A stretch of DNA of 64,000 bases from G965267185 sp965267185 (GTDB taxonomy: Bacteria > Pseudomonadota > Alphaproteobacteria > UBA6615), in contig OZ253937.1 in NCBI GenBank assembly GCA_965267185.1, forward strand, positions 3,906,001 to 3,970,000, in the 5' to 3' direction. The position numbers and the translations under genes were made by a program. The notes under the pieces are model-generated. The model was not told the origin of the DNA and did not search any database. It saw only the letters and a list, made by a program, of their open reading frames with translations. How positions within the stretch are numbered: position 1 is the stretch's first letter; each line of letters opens with the position of its first letter. Shown here one piece after another: positions 9,713 through 19,014 of the stretch.

Positions 9713-10651
9713 CTAGCTTATTGGCTCGAGAACTTTGGTGAGATCGAACAGCCGGTGGCCGATATAGAGCAGCAGCACCAACGTGAAGATCATTATGGTG
9801 CTGATCGCCATGGCCAGCGGGAAATCAAGCGCGACAACCGCCTGGTTGGCGATCAGGCCGGCGTTGACCGCGCCCGGGCCGCCGAGCAACGTCGGCACTA
9901 GTGCCACGCCCATGGAATTGACGAAAATGAATACCGAGCCGGCGAATATTCCAGGCGCGGCCAATGGAATGATGATGTCGCCGAACAGATGCACCGGATT
10001 GGCACCCAAATCGTCGCACACTTCGAAGATGTAGTTTTGCACGGCTTCGAGCGCCAAGAAGCCGGCAAAGATCATAAACGGTAGAAACGACATTACGTCG
10101 CCGATGATCACGCCAAGCGGCGAGAACAGGATGATCGTGATCGGCTCGGAGATGATGCCGATATCCATCAGAAAAGAATTGACCACGCCGTTGCGCCCGA
10201 GCACCGGCCGCATGGCGAACACCCGCACCAGTTCGGAAATCATGAATGGCAGGATGAACAACAAGATTACGCGGTGCTGCGCCGCTTTGGTGACGCGCCG
10301 GCGTATAAACACCGCGATGGGAAAGCCGAGAACAAACGAAATGACGACGGCGGCGGCGGAATGCAGCATCGAATGCACATAGTTTTCCGCCCGCGCCGAG
10401 GTGAAGAAATTCTCGTAGGCGAAAAGCGTGAACCCCGGCTCCATCCAGAACTGGGTGCGTTCGAAAACGCTCCACACCACGGTGAGTGCCACGGGTGCCG
10501 CAAAGAACAGCACGAAAAACACAACGGGCACGTAGAACACCCACTTCTGGATGCCGTTTTCGCCGGCGAGGCGCTGCCACCAAGTCGGAGAGGCCGGGAC
10601 GTCCCGGCCTCTCCTCACTGGTAACGAACTATCTGACGCAGCGGAATCCAC
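9713..10651 (-). CDS. ABC transporter permease (PotB-like)
   Basis: This 312-residue permease has six membrane segments and a degenerate EAA loop (LEAVQNYIFEVCDDLGANPVHLF). It pairs with the PotC-like protein downstream. The reading frame opens at a GTG only 6 bases after the binding-protein stop, without a clear ribosome site. Codons 13-22 are made by a perfect 28-base palindrome (10587-10614). The first 20 or so residues are therefore uncertain: either the hairpin is coding, or translation begins further in. The membrane part from about residue 33 onward is typical. Confidence 0.87.
   Translation of the reverse strand: MDSAASDSSLPVRRGRDVPASPTWWQRLAGENGIQKWVFYVPVVFFVLFFAAPVALTVVWSVFERTQFWMEPGFTLFAYENFFTSARAENYVHSMLHSAAAVVISFVLGFPIAVFIRRRVTKAAQHRVILLFILPFMISELVRVFAMRPVLGRNGVVNSFLMDIGIISEPITIILFSPLGVIIGDVMSFLPFMIFAGFLALEAVQNYIFEVCDDLGANPVHLFGDIIIPLAAPGIFAGSVFIFVNSMGVALVPTLLGGPGAVNAGLIANQAVVALDFPLAMAISTIMIFTLVLLLYIGHRLFDLTKVLEPIS
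10587..10614. repeat. Perfect 28-base palindrome at the binding-protein/permease junction
   Basis: Left arm GGAGAGGCCGGGAC is followed directly by its exact complement, giving a 14-base-pair, GC-rich stem. It lies 44-71 bases after the binding-protein stop codon in transcription order and inside the first 22 codons of the permease as read here. Hairpins at this place in importer operons are known to protect the upstream binding-protein mRNA and lower permease output. Confidence 0.75.
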
Positions 10652-10657
10652 GGCTGG

Positions 10658-11842
10658 TTAGGCTGCCTGTAAGCGTGCCCACCAGTCCTGGTAATCACGA
10701 ATGTGCGTGGGGAACACGTTCTGCCACGCATTGCCCTTTACGGCGAAGCGGTCGTTCTTGCGGTTTAGAATATCCAGCACACGTGCTTCCGTACCTTCCG
10801 GGAAATCCGCCGCATTGTCCTTCAAATATTGGTCGACACCTGTCATCTGTGGCGCAAAACCTAGACCAGCCAGTGTCCGCGAGCCGAACCACGGTGACAG
10901 GTAAACGTTGGCGAGCTTGTAGTACAGCGCATCCGCGCCACGCTCGACAGCACCCTTGGTCAGCATGATCATGTTGTTCCAGGTCTGGTGGCCTTCCTTC
11001 ATGGTGCCGTAGCGAATATCGGCCGTGTCGCCGGCCTTGTTGTTGGCGACGATCTGGATCGGTTCCCAACACGACGACATCAGCACCTCGCCGCTGGCAA
11101 GAATACCCACGCCGTTCTGGAAACCATCCCAGAAGGTACGGAACTGGCCCTTTTTCTTCCAATCGATGAGGAACTGGCATACCGCTTTCACCTCGTTGGG
11201 CTTCATGTCCGACGGATTCTCGATGTCGATCTTGCCGCTTTCCTTGAGATAGATCGCCATGTTTGTGAGTGTCGGCCCGAAATCGTTCTGCAACGCGACC
11301 CGGCCCTTGAACTGGGAATCGAACATCACGCCCCAGCTATCCGGGTGGAAGCCCAACGCCTTGAAGTCGTACGCCATGGAATCGGCGTTGGAGATCATCG
11401 GCGTCGAATACACCTTGCCTTCGAAGCGGATGGTGTGCGCTGCCAGTCCGCCCTCATTGTAGACGGGCAGAATGTTCTTCCAGTTAGGAATCCGGCTGGT
11501 GTCGAGGGGGTCGATGGCGCCTTGCGAAGCCAGCGCATCTTCCATGCCGCCGCCATTGTCGGTGACCGCATCGAACAGTTTGTTGCCGTCGCCAACGACC
11601 ATCTTCTGAATCGCCTCGTCGGCGCGCGCGCTCTTGGCCGTTGCGGCGATCTTAATACCGCCTTGCGCTTCCATCGCGCTCCAGTCTTTGGCGCCAACTT
11701 TGTGCACGCCCGGGTTAGCCCAGATCTTCAGCGCTTGGTGTCCATCCGCCGAAGCGCCGGGTATCCGGCCCATCACTGCCGCGGCGCCGATGGTCGACGC
11801 CGAGAGCATGAACGCACGGCGCGTCCATTCCATCTGATTCAT
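10658..11842 (-). CDS. ABC transporter periplasmic substrate-binding protein (PotD-like)
   Basis: The 394-residue protein begins with a short N-region, twin arginines at 8-9 (TRRAF), a hydrophobic stretch and an alanine-rich cleavage area around 30-33, so it looks like a Tat-exported periplasmic protein. The rest resembles bacterial solute-binding family 1/8 proteins of spermidine/putrescine type, including WANPGVHKVGAKDW near the mature start. A strong ribosome site (AGGGGAGGA) precedes the ATG. It is the first gene of the operon and should capture the ligand for the permeases and ATPase. The ligand is not deducible. Confidence 0.9.
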   Translation of the reverse strand: MNQMEWTRRAFMLSASTIGAAAVMGRIPGASADGHQALKIWANPGVHKVGAKDWSAMEAQGGIKIAATAKSARADEAIQKMVVGDGNKLFDAVTDNGGGMEDALASQGAIDPLDTSRIPNWKNILPVYNEGGLAAHTIRFEGKVYSTPMISNADSMAYDFKALGFHPDSWGVMFDSQFKGRVALQNDFGPTLTNMAIYLKESGKIDIENPSDMKPNEVKAVCQFLIDWKKKGQFRTFWDGFQNGVGILASGEVLMSSCWEPIQIVANNKAGDTADIRYGTMKEGHQTWNNMIMLTKGAVERGADALYYKLANVYLSPWFGSRTLAGLGFAPQMTGVDQYLKDNAADFPEGTEARVLDILNRKNDRFAVKGNAWQNVFPTHIRDYQDWWARLQAA

Positions 11843-11868
11843 GAGTTTCCTCCCCTGTAGATCTCAGT

Positions 11869-11889
11869 CACACGCGATCACAGCGTGTG
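11869..11889. promoter_or_regulatory. Inverted repeat in the ABC operon leader
   Basis: CACACGC and GCGTGTG are separated by seven bases, about 27-47 bases upstream of the binding-protein start. It may be an operator or a leader hairpin. The rest of the 181-base gap shows no obvious gene; it contains the likely promoter for the minus-strand operon. Confidence 0.35.
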
Positions 11890-12023
11890 CTCCCATTGTT
11901 GTTTACCGGGTATGGCCCGACAATTCAGGAGTCACATTTGCTGTCGGCAAAAGCTTAACCTACCCCAAGTTTCAAAGAAAGCTATTGGGGCGGCGGAGCA
12001 CCTAAGGAGCGCGTCGGCCGGAA

Positions 12024-15000
12024 CTACGACGGAGGCCCATATCCGCCACCCCCCGGCGTTTCGATAACGAAAACATCGCCGGTGTTCATGTCTCTACTGT
12101 CAGCGGGAGCCAATTCCTCGACCGTCCCGTCCGCGCGCTCCACGTAATTCCGGCCGCACTTGCCCGGCTCGCCGCCGGCCATGCCATAGGGGCAGTTTAT
12201 GCGACTCGACGAGGAAATCGCTGCTAGCATCGGTTCCCGAAAGCGGACGCGCCGGATAGTGCCATGGCCCCCCCGGTGTTTGCCCCTGCCGCCCGAGTTC
12301 GGTCTGATGGCAATTTTCTCGACGAGCACTGGGAACCGCCACTCGAGAATCTCGGCGTCGGTCGCGCGGGTATTTGTCATATGGGTGTGGACGGCGTCGG
12401 TGCCGTCGAAGTCGGGCCCGGCGCCGGAGCCGCCGCAGATGGTTTCGTAGTTCTGGTAGGCACCCTCGTTGCCGAACGTGAAATTGTTCATGGTGCCTTG
12501 GCTCGCCCCCATAATGCCCAACGCGCCCAGAAGTGTGTTGGTGACAATCTGCGATGTCTCGACGTTGCCGGCGACAACGGCGGCGGGGTAGACGGGCGCC
12601 AACAAGCATCCTTCGGGAATAACTATCTTGATGGGCTTTAGGCACCCGGCATTGAGCGGGATGTCTTCGTCGACCAGCATCCGAAATACGTAAAGCACGA
12701 CCGCCATGCACACCGCCGATGGCGCATTGTAATTATTCGGCTGCTGGGGCGAGGTGCCGGTGAAATCAATCACCGCTTCCTGCTTCTCATTGTCGACCTT
12801 GATGTTGACGCAGATTTGCCCGCCCCAGTCGGTCTTCTGCACGAAGCTGCCATCCTTGAGCACATGGAGAATGCGGCGCACGCATTTTTCGGCGTTGTCC
12901 TGCACATGCCCCATATAGGCGTGCACCACGTCGAGGCCGAAATGCGCGACCATCTTCCGGAGTTCCTGCACTCCCTTTTCATTGGCCGCAATCTGGGCCT
13001 GCAGGTCGGCGAGATTGTGGCGGAAATTCCGGGTTGGGTAAGAAGCCGTGGTGAATAGTTCTTCGGTTTCCGTCTCCCGCAACCGCCCGCCGGAGACCAG
13101 CAGGAAGTTATCGATCAAAACGCCTTCCTCATCGATATGGCTGCTGTCGGGTGGCACCGAGCCTGGTGTCTTGCCGCCAATCTCGGCGTGATGGCCGCGG
13201 GTGGCGACGTAAAACAGGATAGCTTTACCGGCGTCGTCGAACACCGGCGTGATTACCGTAACGTCGGGCAGGTGCGTGCCGCCATTGTAGGGTGTGTTCA
13301 ACATGAAGACGTCGCCCGGCCTAACCGTGGCGGCGCGTTCCCGGATAACGGTTTTCACGCTTTCGCTCATGGAACCGAGGTGGACCGGTATGTGCGGGGC
13401 GTTCGCCACCAGATCGCCTGTCGGATCGAAGATGGCGCAGGAGAAATCGAGCCGCTCTTTAATATTGACCGAGTAGGACGTGTTCTTGAGCGTTTCGCCC
13501 ATCTGCTCAGCCGCCGACATGAATAGGTTATTGAACAGCTCGAGCATCACGGGGTCCAACTCCGTGCTGACCTTGGCCTGGCCGGGGCGCGGCAAGTAGC
13601 GGCGCAGCATGAGATGGTTGCGCGGCGAGATTTCAGCCGCCCAGCCAGGTTCGACAACAGTGGTCGCATTGGCCTCGATGATGACGGCCGGCCCTTCGAC
13701 GCGGTTGCCGGGGTTTAGCTTATCACGGTCGAACACTTTTGTCGGAACCAGCGAGCCTTCCATGTAGGCCTCGACTTCGGCGAGGGGCTCGGGCGCCTCG
13801 GCGTCGTCTGCGATCGCAAGTTCGGACTCCTCGATTTCGGAGCTGCCGCCGATCACTTCGACCGTGACCTGCTCGATGATGTGGTTCTTCTCGGGTGAGA
13901 TGAAGCCGTACTGCATGCGATGGGCTTCTTCGAAGGCGGCGACCATTGCCGCGCGGTCGGCATAGTCGATTTCGAGCGGTGAATCGGTTCCCTCGTAGCG
14001 AAGATGTACTTTGCGGACTGCATACGTGCCCGCCGGATCGACGCCCTGGCGTGCCATCTCGGTTTCGCACTCTCCCTGCATCTCGGCTAGAACCGGCTCG
14101 AGATCGGTGGCGACCGCGTCGCTGAGGATCGATTCGACGGCGCGTTCGTGTATCACGCGTTGCTCGGCCAATCCCATGCCATAGGCGGACAGCACGCCGG
14201 CGAAGGGATGAATGAACACGTTGGTGATACCCAACGCGTCTGCGACGAGGCACGCATGCTGGCCGCCGGCGCCACCGAAGCAGTTCAGGGTGTACTCGGT
14301 AACATCGTGGCCACGCTGAATGGATATCTGCTTGATCGCGTTGGCCATGTTGTCGACGGCAATCATCAGAAAGCCATCGGCGACCTCGGTCGCCGTGCGT
14401 TTGTCGCCGGTCGCTTGCTCTATTTCCGCTGCCAGCGCGGCGAACTTCTCGTGCACGATATCAGTGTCGAGACTCTGGTCGCCATCCGGTCCGAAAACGC
14501 GGGGAAAGAAGTCGGACTGAAGCTTGCCGACCATAACGTTGGCGTCTGTCACAGTGAGCGGTCCGCCGCGGCGGTAGCAAGCGGGCCCCGGATTGGCGCC
14601 CGCCGAATCCGGGCCCACCCGGTAGCGCTGGCCGTCGAAATGCAAGATCGAGCCGCCGCCCGCCGCCACCGTGTGGATGCGCATCATCGGAGCTCGAATG
14701 CGTACCCCGGCGACCTGGGTGTCGAAGGCACGCTCGTATTCGCCGTTGTAGTGGGCGACATCGGTCGATGTGCCGCCCATGTCGAAGGTTATGAGCTCGT
14801 CGAATCCGGCCATGCCGGCGGTGCGCACGGCCCCGACGATACCGCCCGCGGGCCCGGAAAGGATGCTGTCCTTGCCTTGAAAGAAACGGGCGTCGGCGAG
14901 CCCGCCGTTCGATTGCATGAACAACAATCGCGTGTCGCCAAGTTGCGAGGCGACCTGATCGACATAACGTAGAAGAATGGGGGAGAGGTAGGCGTCCACG

Positions 15001-15638
15001 ACGGTGGTGTCGCCACGCCCGACTAGCTTCATCAACGGGCTGACCTCGTGGGAGACCGAAACTTGCGGAAACCCGACCTCGCGCACAAGCGCGGCCACCG
15101 CGCTTTCATGCTCATGATACCGGTAGCCGTGCAGCAGCACGATAGCTGCCGACCGGATGCCGTCGTCATAGGCTTTCTGCAGTTCCGCCCGTATGCCCTC
15201 CAAGTTCAGGGGAACCAATACCTCACCGTCCGCCGACAGGCGTTCATCCACCTCGATGACACGTTCGTAGAGCTGCTCCGGCAACTCAATGTGCTGGGCG
15301 AACAGGTGCGGGCGGTCCTGGTAACCGATGCGCAAAGCGTCTGCGAACCCCTTGGTGATAAGTAGTAGGGTTCGTTCGCCCTTGCGTTCGAGCAGAGCGT
15401 TGGTGGCGACCGTGGTGCCCATCTTCACGGACTCGACCGCGGTCTCCGCATAGCTGCCGTCTTTCGCATTTTTGAGCAGATCCCGGATGCCCTGAATCGC
15501 CGCGTCCTTGTAGCGCTCGGGATTTTCGGACAGCAATTTGTGCGTGAGAAGGGAGCCATCGGGACACTGCGCGACGATATCGGTGAAGGTGCCGCCGCGG
15601 TCTATCCAAAACTGCCACTGACCTGGTGTGGTCGCCAT
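12024..15638 (-). CDS. 5-oxoprolinase-type fused hydantoinase A/B (single chain)
   Basis: This 1204-residue protein joins an A-type half (about 1-690) to a B-type half (about 697-1204). The start loop reads FWIDRGGTFTDIV (10-22), the version typical of true single-chain 5-oxoprolinases, and MGGTSTDVAHY marks the second ATP motif. In the B half, NTPYNGGTHLPDVT and TRGHHAEIGGKTPGS are conserved, and the chain ends in TPGGGGYGPPS. The reaction would be ATP-dependent opening of 5-oxo-L-proline to glutamate, in the cytoplasm. The in-frame ATG at 15638 is chosen over one 69 bases upstream, because the extra residues do not fit the family. It is divergent from the LysR gene. Confidence 0.9.
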   Translation of the reverse strand: MATTPGQWQFWIDRGGTFTDIVAQCPDGSLLTHKLLSENPERYKDAAIQGIRDLLKNAKDGSYAETAVESVKMGTTVATNALLERKGERTLLLITKGFADALRIGYQDRPHLFAQHIELPEQLYERVIEVDERLSADGEVLVPLNLEGIRAELQKAYDDGIRSAAIVLLHGYRYHEHESAVAALVREVGFPQVSVSHEVSPLMKLVGRGDTTVVDAYLSPILLRYVDQVASQLGDTRLLFMQSNGGLADARFFQGKDSILSGPAGGIVGAVRTAGMAGFDELITFDMGGTSTDVAHYNGEYERAFDTQVAGVRIRAPMMRIHTVAAGGGSILHFDGQRYRVGPDSAGANPGPACYRRGGPLTVTDANVMVGKLQSDFFPRVFGPDGDQSLDTDIVHEKFAALAAEIEQATGDKRTATEVADGFLMIAVDNMANAIKQISIQRGHDVTEYTLNCFGGAGGQHACLVADALGITNVFIHPFAGVLSAYGMGLAEQRVIHERAVESILSDAVATDLEPVLAEMQGECETEMARQGVDPAGTYAVRKVHLRYEGTDSPLEIDYADRAAMVAAFEEAHRMQYGFISPEKNHIIEQVTVEVIGGSSEIEESELAIADDAEAPEPLAEVEAYMEGSLVPTKVFDRDKLNPGNRVEGPAVIIEANATTVVEPGWAAEISPRNHLMLRRYLPRPGQAKVSTELDPVMLELFNNLFMSAAEQMGETLKNTSYSVNIKERLDFSCAIFDPTGDLVANAPHIPVHLGSMSESVKTVIRERAATVRPGDVFMLNTPYNGGTHLPDVTVITPVFDDAGKAILFYVATRGHHAEIGGKTPGSVPPDSSHIDEEGVLIDNFLLVSGGRLRETETEELFTTASYPTRNFRHNLADLQAQIAANEKGVQELRKMVAHFGLDVVHAYMGHVQDNAEKCVRRILHVLKDGSFVQKTDWGGQICVNIKVDNEKQEAVIDFTGTSPQQPNNYNAPSAVCMAVVLYVFRMLVDEDIPLNAGCLKPIKIVIPEGCLLAPVYPAAVVAGNVETSQIVTNTLLGALGIMGASQGTMNNFTFGNEGAYQNYETICGGSGAGPDFDGTDAVHTHMTNTRATDAEILEWRFPVLVEKIAIRPNSGGRGKHRGGHGTIRRVRFREPMLAAISSSSRINCPYGMAGGEPGKCGRNYVERADGTVEELAPADSRDMNTGDVFVIETPGGGGYGPPS

Positions 15639-15664
15639 TTCACTCACGTGCGAACTCCATGCCT

Positions 15665-15676
15665 CGAAAATCCGAT
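15665..15676 (-). promoter_or_regulatory. Candidate LysR box upstream of the fused oxoprolinase
   Basis: Read on the minus strand this is ATCGGATTTTCG. It shares the 11-base core ATCGGATTTTC with two boxes before hyuAB2 (16776 and 16819). It lies 27-38 bases upstream of the chosen oxoprolinase start and in the region divergent to lysR, as expected for an autoregulated LysR target. Confidence 0.5.
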
Positions 15677-15865
15677 CCCAATAGACTAGTGATAAATATC
15701 CTATCATCAGGGCGGCAAGACTTCATGTGGCGGTGACCGCGAAACACCGTCGCTGAATAGAGTAAGCGTTTGCCTGACGTTGCTTCTCGCGCCCGCGATT
15801 TCTTGTTCGACGCGATCTAAAGCGGCATGATGGCCGCTCTGCGAGGTTGAAACAGGGCGGGCGAC

Positions 15866-16771
15866 GTGGAATTTCGGCAAATCCGGTACGCCGTTGCGGT
15901 CGCCAAAGAACGCAGTTTCACCAAAGCGGCTCAGCGCTTGAACATTTCCCAATCGGCCGTCAGCGAGCAGGTTCGCATGCTCGAAGATAGGCTTGGGTTC
16001 CCTCTGTTCGACCGGACCGGACGCGGTATCGAGCTGACCGACCGGGGCCGCAGTTTCCTCTACGAGGCCGAGCGCGTGGTCGGCGAAGTATTAAGCCTGT
16101 CCGATACCGCGGCGCGGATACGCGGCACCGCACTCGACCAATTCATCGTCGGCATGGGATCGGGGATGGCGGATATGATCGTGCCCGGCAGTCTGAGTGG
16201 TTTCGCCGATATATTTCCAGGCGTTCGTTTGGAAATTCGCACGGCAACGACCCGGCGTATCTACGACATGTTGCACCAGGAGCACCTCGATGTCGGAATT
16301 GCTATCGAAGTCGAGCCCGACCGGCTGCCGTCCGGGCTAACGTGGGAACGCCTAACCGAGGTGGAGATGGTGCTGATTGTCTCTCCGCAGCACCCCCTGG
16401 CGAGCGGTGACGGGCCGGTCGATCTCGCGCGACTGCTTGCTGAGCCGATCATCATGAATGAATTGACGGTGGGCTACGGCGAGCTCGTTCAATCGATGTT
16501 CAGCGCGTTGGGAATTCGGCCCAATATCCGCGCCATTTCAGACAATGTCGAGACGATGCGGACCATGGTGGCGGCCAATATGGGAGTTGCCATCGTGCCG
16601 CAAATCGCGGCGGCCCGTGGCGATGTGGCGGTGCGGAAAATCATGCCCGGGCGCGCCGTGACGATGAACATCGTGCGACGGCGGCAGCCGATGCCGCGTA
16701 ATCGCGAGGCCTATTATGCCTACCTTCGCGACGCTTTGATCAGCCAGCATTCGGATACCGCCAGCGCATAG
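15866..16771 (+). CDS. LysR-family transcriptional regulator
   Basis: The 301-residue protein has an N-terminal helix-turn-helix (about 1-60; RSFTKAAQRLNISQSAVSEQVRMLE) and a type-2 periplasmic-binding-like effector domain (about 90-295). The start is GTG, preceded by AGGGCGG. It sits between the divergent fused 5-oxoprolinase and the downstream hyuAB2/ABC genes. Matching boxes exist at both promoters, so it is the likely activator or repressor of both. The co-inducer could be the lactam or amide substrate (inference). Confidence 0.93.
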   Translation: MEFRQIRYAVAVAKERSFTKAAQRLNISQSAVSEQVRMLEDRLGFPLFDRTGRGIELTDRGRSFLYEAERVVGEVLSLSDTAARIRGTALDQFIVGMGSGMADMIVPGSLSGFADIFPGVRLEIRTATTRRIYDMLHQEHLDVGIAIEVEPDRLPSGLTWERLTEVEMVLIVSPQHPLASGDGPVDLARLLAEPIIMNELTVGYGELVQSMFSALGIRPNIRAISDNVETMRTMVAANMGVAIVPQIAAARGDVAVRKIMPGRAVTMNIVRRRQPMPRNREAYYAYLRDALISQHSDTASA

Positions 16772-16775
16772 TGAT

Positions 16776-16790
16776 ATCGGATTTTCCGAT
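16776..16790 (+). promoter_or_regulatory. LysR box 1 upstream of hyuAB2
   Basis: ATCGGATTTTCCGAT has perfect dyad symmetry (ATCGGA, TTT, TCCGAT). It starts 4 bases after the lysR stop and about 136 bases before hyuA2. An almost identical copy follows 43 bases on, close to four helical turns, which suits side-by-side binding of a LysR tetramer. Confidence 0.55.
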
Positions 16791-16818
16791 GACACTATCT
16801 ATTTATGCGCTTTGACTC

Positions 16819-16833
16819 ATCGGATTTTCCGTT
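16819..16833 (+). promoter_or_regulatory. LysR box 2 upstream of hyuAB2
   Basis: ATCGGATTTTCCGTT repeats 13 of 15 bases of box 1 and is its direct-repeat partner. It lies about 80-95 bases before the hyuA2 start, where a LysR activation site overlapping or next to the -35 would be expected. The AT-rich stretch after it (16834-16860) is the likely promoter. Confidence 0.5.
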
Positions 16834-16911
16834 CTTAATATTTTGATACCAAAATTTAAGACAGGGATCGATGGGCTCGCATGAGCGAATGCCTTTTGCC
16901 CATCGAAAGAA

Positions 16912-19014
16912 ATGGCGGCACAACAACAGGCAGGCCGGCTGCGGGTCGGCATCGATACCGGGGGCACGTTTACCGACATCGTTTCGGTGGATGCCGAGAA
17001 CGGCGCGATCAACGTCACCAAAGTTGCCAGCACGCCGGACAATCCGGCGGTAGGGCTGGTGCGCGGTATCCGCGAAGTTCTGGAACTCGATTCCGCTCAA
17101 GATGATGACATCTCGGTGATCTGCCACGGCACGACGGTGGCGACGAACGCGCTGTTGCAAGGCGAAATCGACGACCTTGGACTGATCGTCACCGGCGGTT
17201 TTCGCCATATTCTCGAAATCGCCCGCCAAGCGGTCCCCGACGGTTACGGCAATTCCTATTTTTGGGTCAAACCCGAGCGCATCGTCCCGCTGCACCGCGT
17301 GCACGAGGTCGGCGAACGCCTGAACTTCAAAGGCGAGGTTTTGACGCCGCTCGACGAAGGTTCAGTGCGCGAGGCGGCTCAGGCGCTTCGCCAGCAAGGC
17401 ATCACGGCGATCGGCGTATGCCTGTTGCATGCCTACGCCAATGCTGAGCACGAGCACCGGGTGCGCGAGATTTTCGCCGAGGAGTATCCCGAAGCGGTGC
17501 TGTCGTTGTCCTCCGACGTGCTGCCGGAATACCGCGAGTATGAACGCGCGATCACCACGCTCGTCGATGCGTTCGTCAAGCCGTATATGAGCCGTTACCT
17601 GGGCAATGTTAACGAAGAACTTGGCCCGGGCCTGCGCGATAAGCCGTTTCTGGTCATGCAGTCGTCGGGTGGCGTCATCAGCGCCGAGCAAGTCGTCGGC
17701 AAGCCGATCACGACGGCGCTGTCAGGACCGGCGGCGGGCGCTTTGGGCGCTGCTGTAATCGCCAACATTGCCGGGTTCGACAACGTGGTGACGCTTGACG
17801 CCGGCGGCACGTCGACCGACATCTGCCTGGTCGAAGACGGTGAACCCAATATCACCAACGCCGCTTCGGTCGGGCCGTTTCCGGTGCGTTTGCCGATGAT
17901 CGACATTCGCACAGTCGGTACCGGTGGCGGGTCGATCGCCTGGATCAGCCGCGAGGGCGACCTCAAGGTCGGGCCGATTAGCGCCGGCGCCGTGCCAGGG
18001 CCGATGTGCTACCCCAACGGCGGCGATCGGCCGACGATCACCGACGCCAATCTGGTGTTGGGCCGGTTACCGGCGGCCCTTATCGGCGGCGGTATCGGCC
18101 TCGACGTCGAGCGGGCGCGCCAGGGCATCGCGCAGCTCGCCGACGAGCTGGGCAGCGATCTCTCGGTCGAGGCGCTTGCCGAAGGGATCATCGAGATCGC
18201 CAATTGGAACCAGGCGAATATGATCCGGCAGATGACCATCCAACGCGGCATCGATCCGCGTGAGTTTGCGCTCTTGTCATTCGGCGGCTCGGGACCGGCG
18301 CAATCGCCGGCGGTGATGGACCTGCTCGGCATGAGCGCCTGCATCGTGCCACCTAATCCGGGCAATCTCTCGGCTTTCGGTTTGCTCGCGGTCGATTGGC
18401 GGACCGACCATATCGTGACCCGCGTGACCCACGAAGACGCGCTGGAAGCTGGCGACGTGGCGGTGATTTACGACCGGCTCGAACAAGAGGCGGCGGACAC
18501 GCTGACCCGTGACGGCATCGATCTCGTCCATCAGAGCTATGTGCGCCAGGCCGATATTCGCTATGTCGGTCAGTCCATGGAGGTGCGTGTGAATGCACCA
18601 GCCGGCGCGCTCGGACCGGAAAGTCTCGATGCGTTTGCCGAAGCGTTTCACGCCGCCCACGAGCGCACCTTTGGATATGCGTACCGCGGCGAACAGAAGA
18701 TAGAAGTCGTCAATTTTTGTTTGTCGGGCTTTGGCGCCACCGAGCGGCCGGAATTGCCGAAGCTGCCGGACTCGGACGCCGACCCTGAGGCCGCACGCAA
18801 AGAGACGCGTCCGGTTTTCTTCGCGGGCGATCACCGTGACACACCGGTTTACGACCGGTCCGGCCTGCCGGCGGGAACTCGCATCGAAGGCCCCGCGGTG
18901 ATCGAAGAATTCGGCTCAACCACCGTTGTTTTCCCCGGCCAGAACGTGACCGTCGATCCCCACGGCGTCTTGATCGTGCGGCAAACCGAATCGCAAGTGG
19001 AGCGCATCGCATGA
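16912..19014 (+). CDS. hyuA: Hydantoinase/oxoprolinase subunit A, second copy
   Basis: This is a full-length 700-residue A subunit. The loop GIDTGGTFTD is at 13-22, CHGTTVATNALL near 72-83, LDAGGTSTDICLVEDG near 297-312 and GTGGGSIAW near 340. Compared with the first HyuA it has the FxxxARQAVPDGYGNSYFW segment seen in carboxylase/hydantoinase-type members rather than in single-chain oxoprolinases. It overlaps its B subunit by 4 bases (ATGA) and leads a transcript that continues into an ABC importer and amidase. Two LysR boxes lie upstream. It probably activates a cyclic amide or similar compound with ATP. Confidence 0.92.
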   Translation: MAAQQQAGRLRVGIDTGGTFTDIVSVDAENGAINVTKVASTPDNPAVGLVRGIREVLELDSAQDDDISVICHGTTVATNALLQGEIDDLGLIVTGGFRHILEIARQAVPDGYGNSYFWVKPERIVPLHRVHEVGERLNFKGEVLTPLDEGSVREAAQALRQQGITAIGVCLLHAYANAEHEHRVREIFAEEYPEAVLSLSSDVLPEYREYERAITTLVDAFVKPYMSRYLGNVNEELGPGLRDKPFLVMQSSGGVISAEQVVGKPITTALSGPAAGALGAAVIANIAGFDNVVTLDAGGTSTDICLVEDGEPNITNAASVGPFPVRLPMIDIRTVGTGGGSIAWISREGDLKVGPISAGAVPGPMCYPNGGDRPTITDANLVLGRLPAALIGGGIGLDVERARQGIAQLADELGSDLSVEALAEGIIEIANWNQANMIRQMTIQRGIDPREFALLSFGGSGPAQSPAVMDLLGMSACIVPPNPGNLSAFGLLAVDWRTDHIVTRVTHEDALEAGDVAVIYDRLEQEAADTLTRDGIDLVHQSYVRQADIRYVGQSMEVRVNAPAGALGPESLDAFAEAFHAAHERTFGYAYRGEQKIEVVNFCLSGFGATERPELPKLPDSDADPEAARKETRPVFFAGDHRDTPVYDRSGLPAGTRIEGPAVIEEFGSTTVVFPGQNVTVDPHGVLIVRQTESQVERIA

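Noticed and set aside
10988..11860. 290-codon + strand frame
   Set aside because: It is antisense to the Pot-type binding protein, which has a signal peptide and a good ribosome site.
12024..15638. HyuA-HyuB fusion as a frameshift or assembly artefact
   Set aside because: Single-chain 5-oxoprolinases of about 1200-1290 residues are a known form, and the RGGTFTD motif fits that subgroup.
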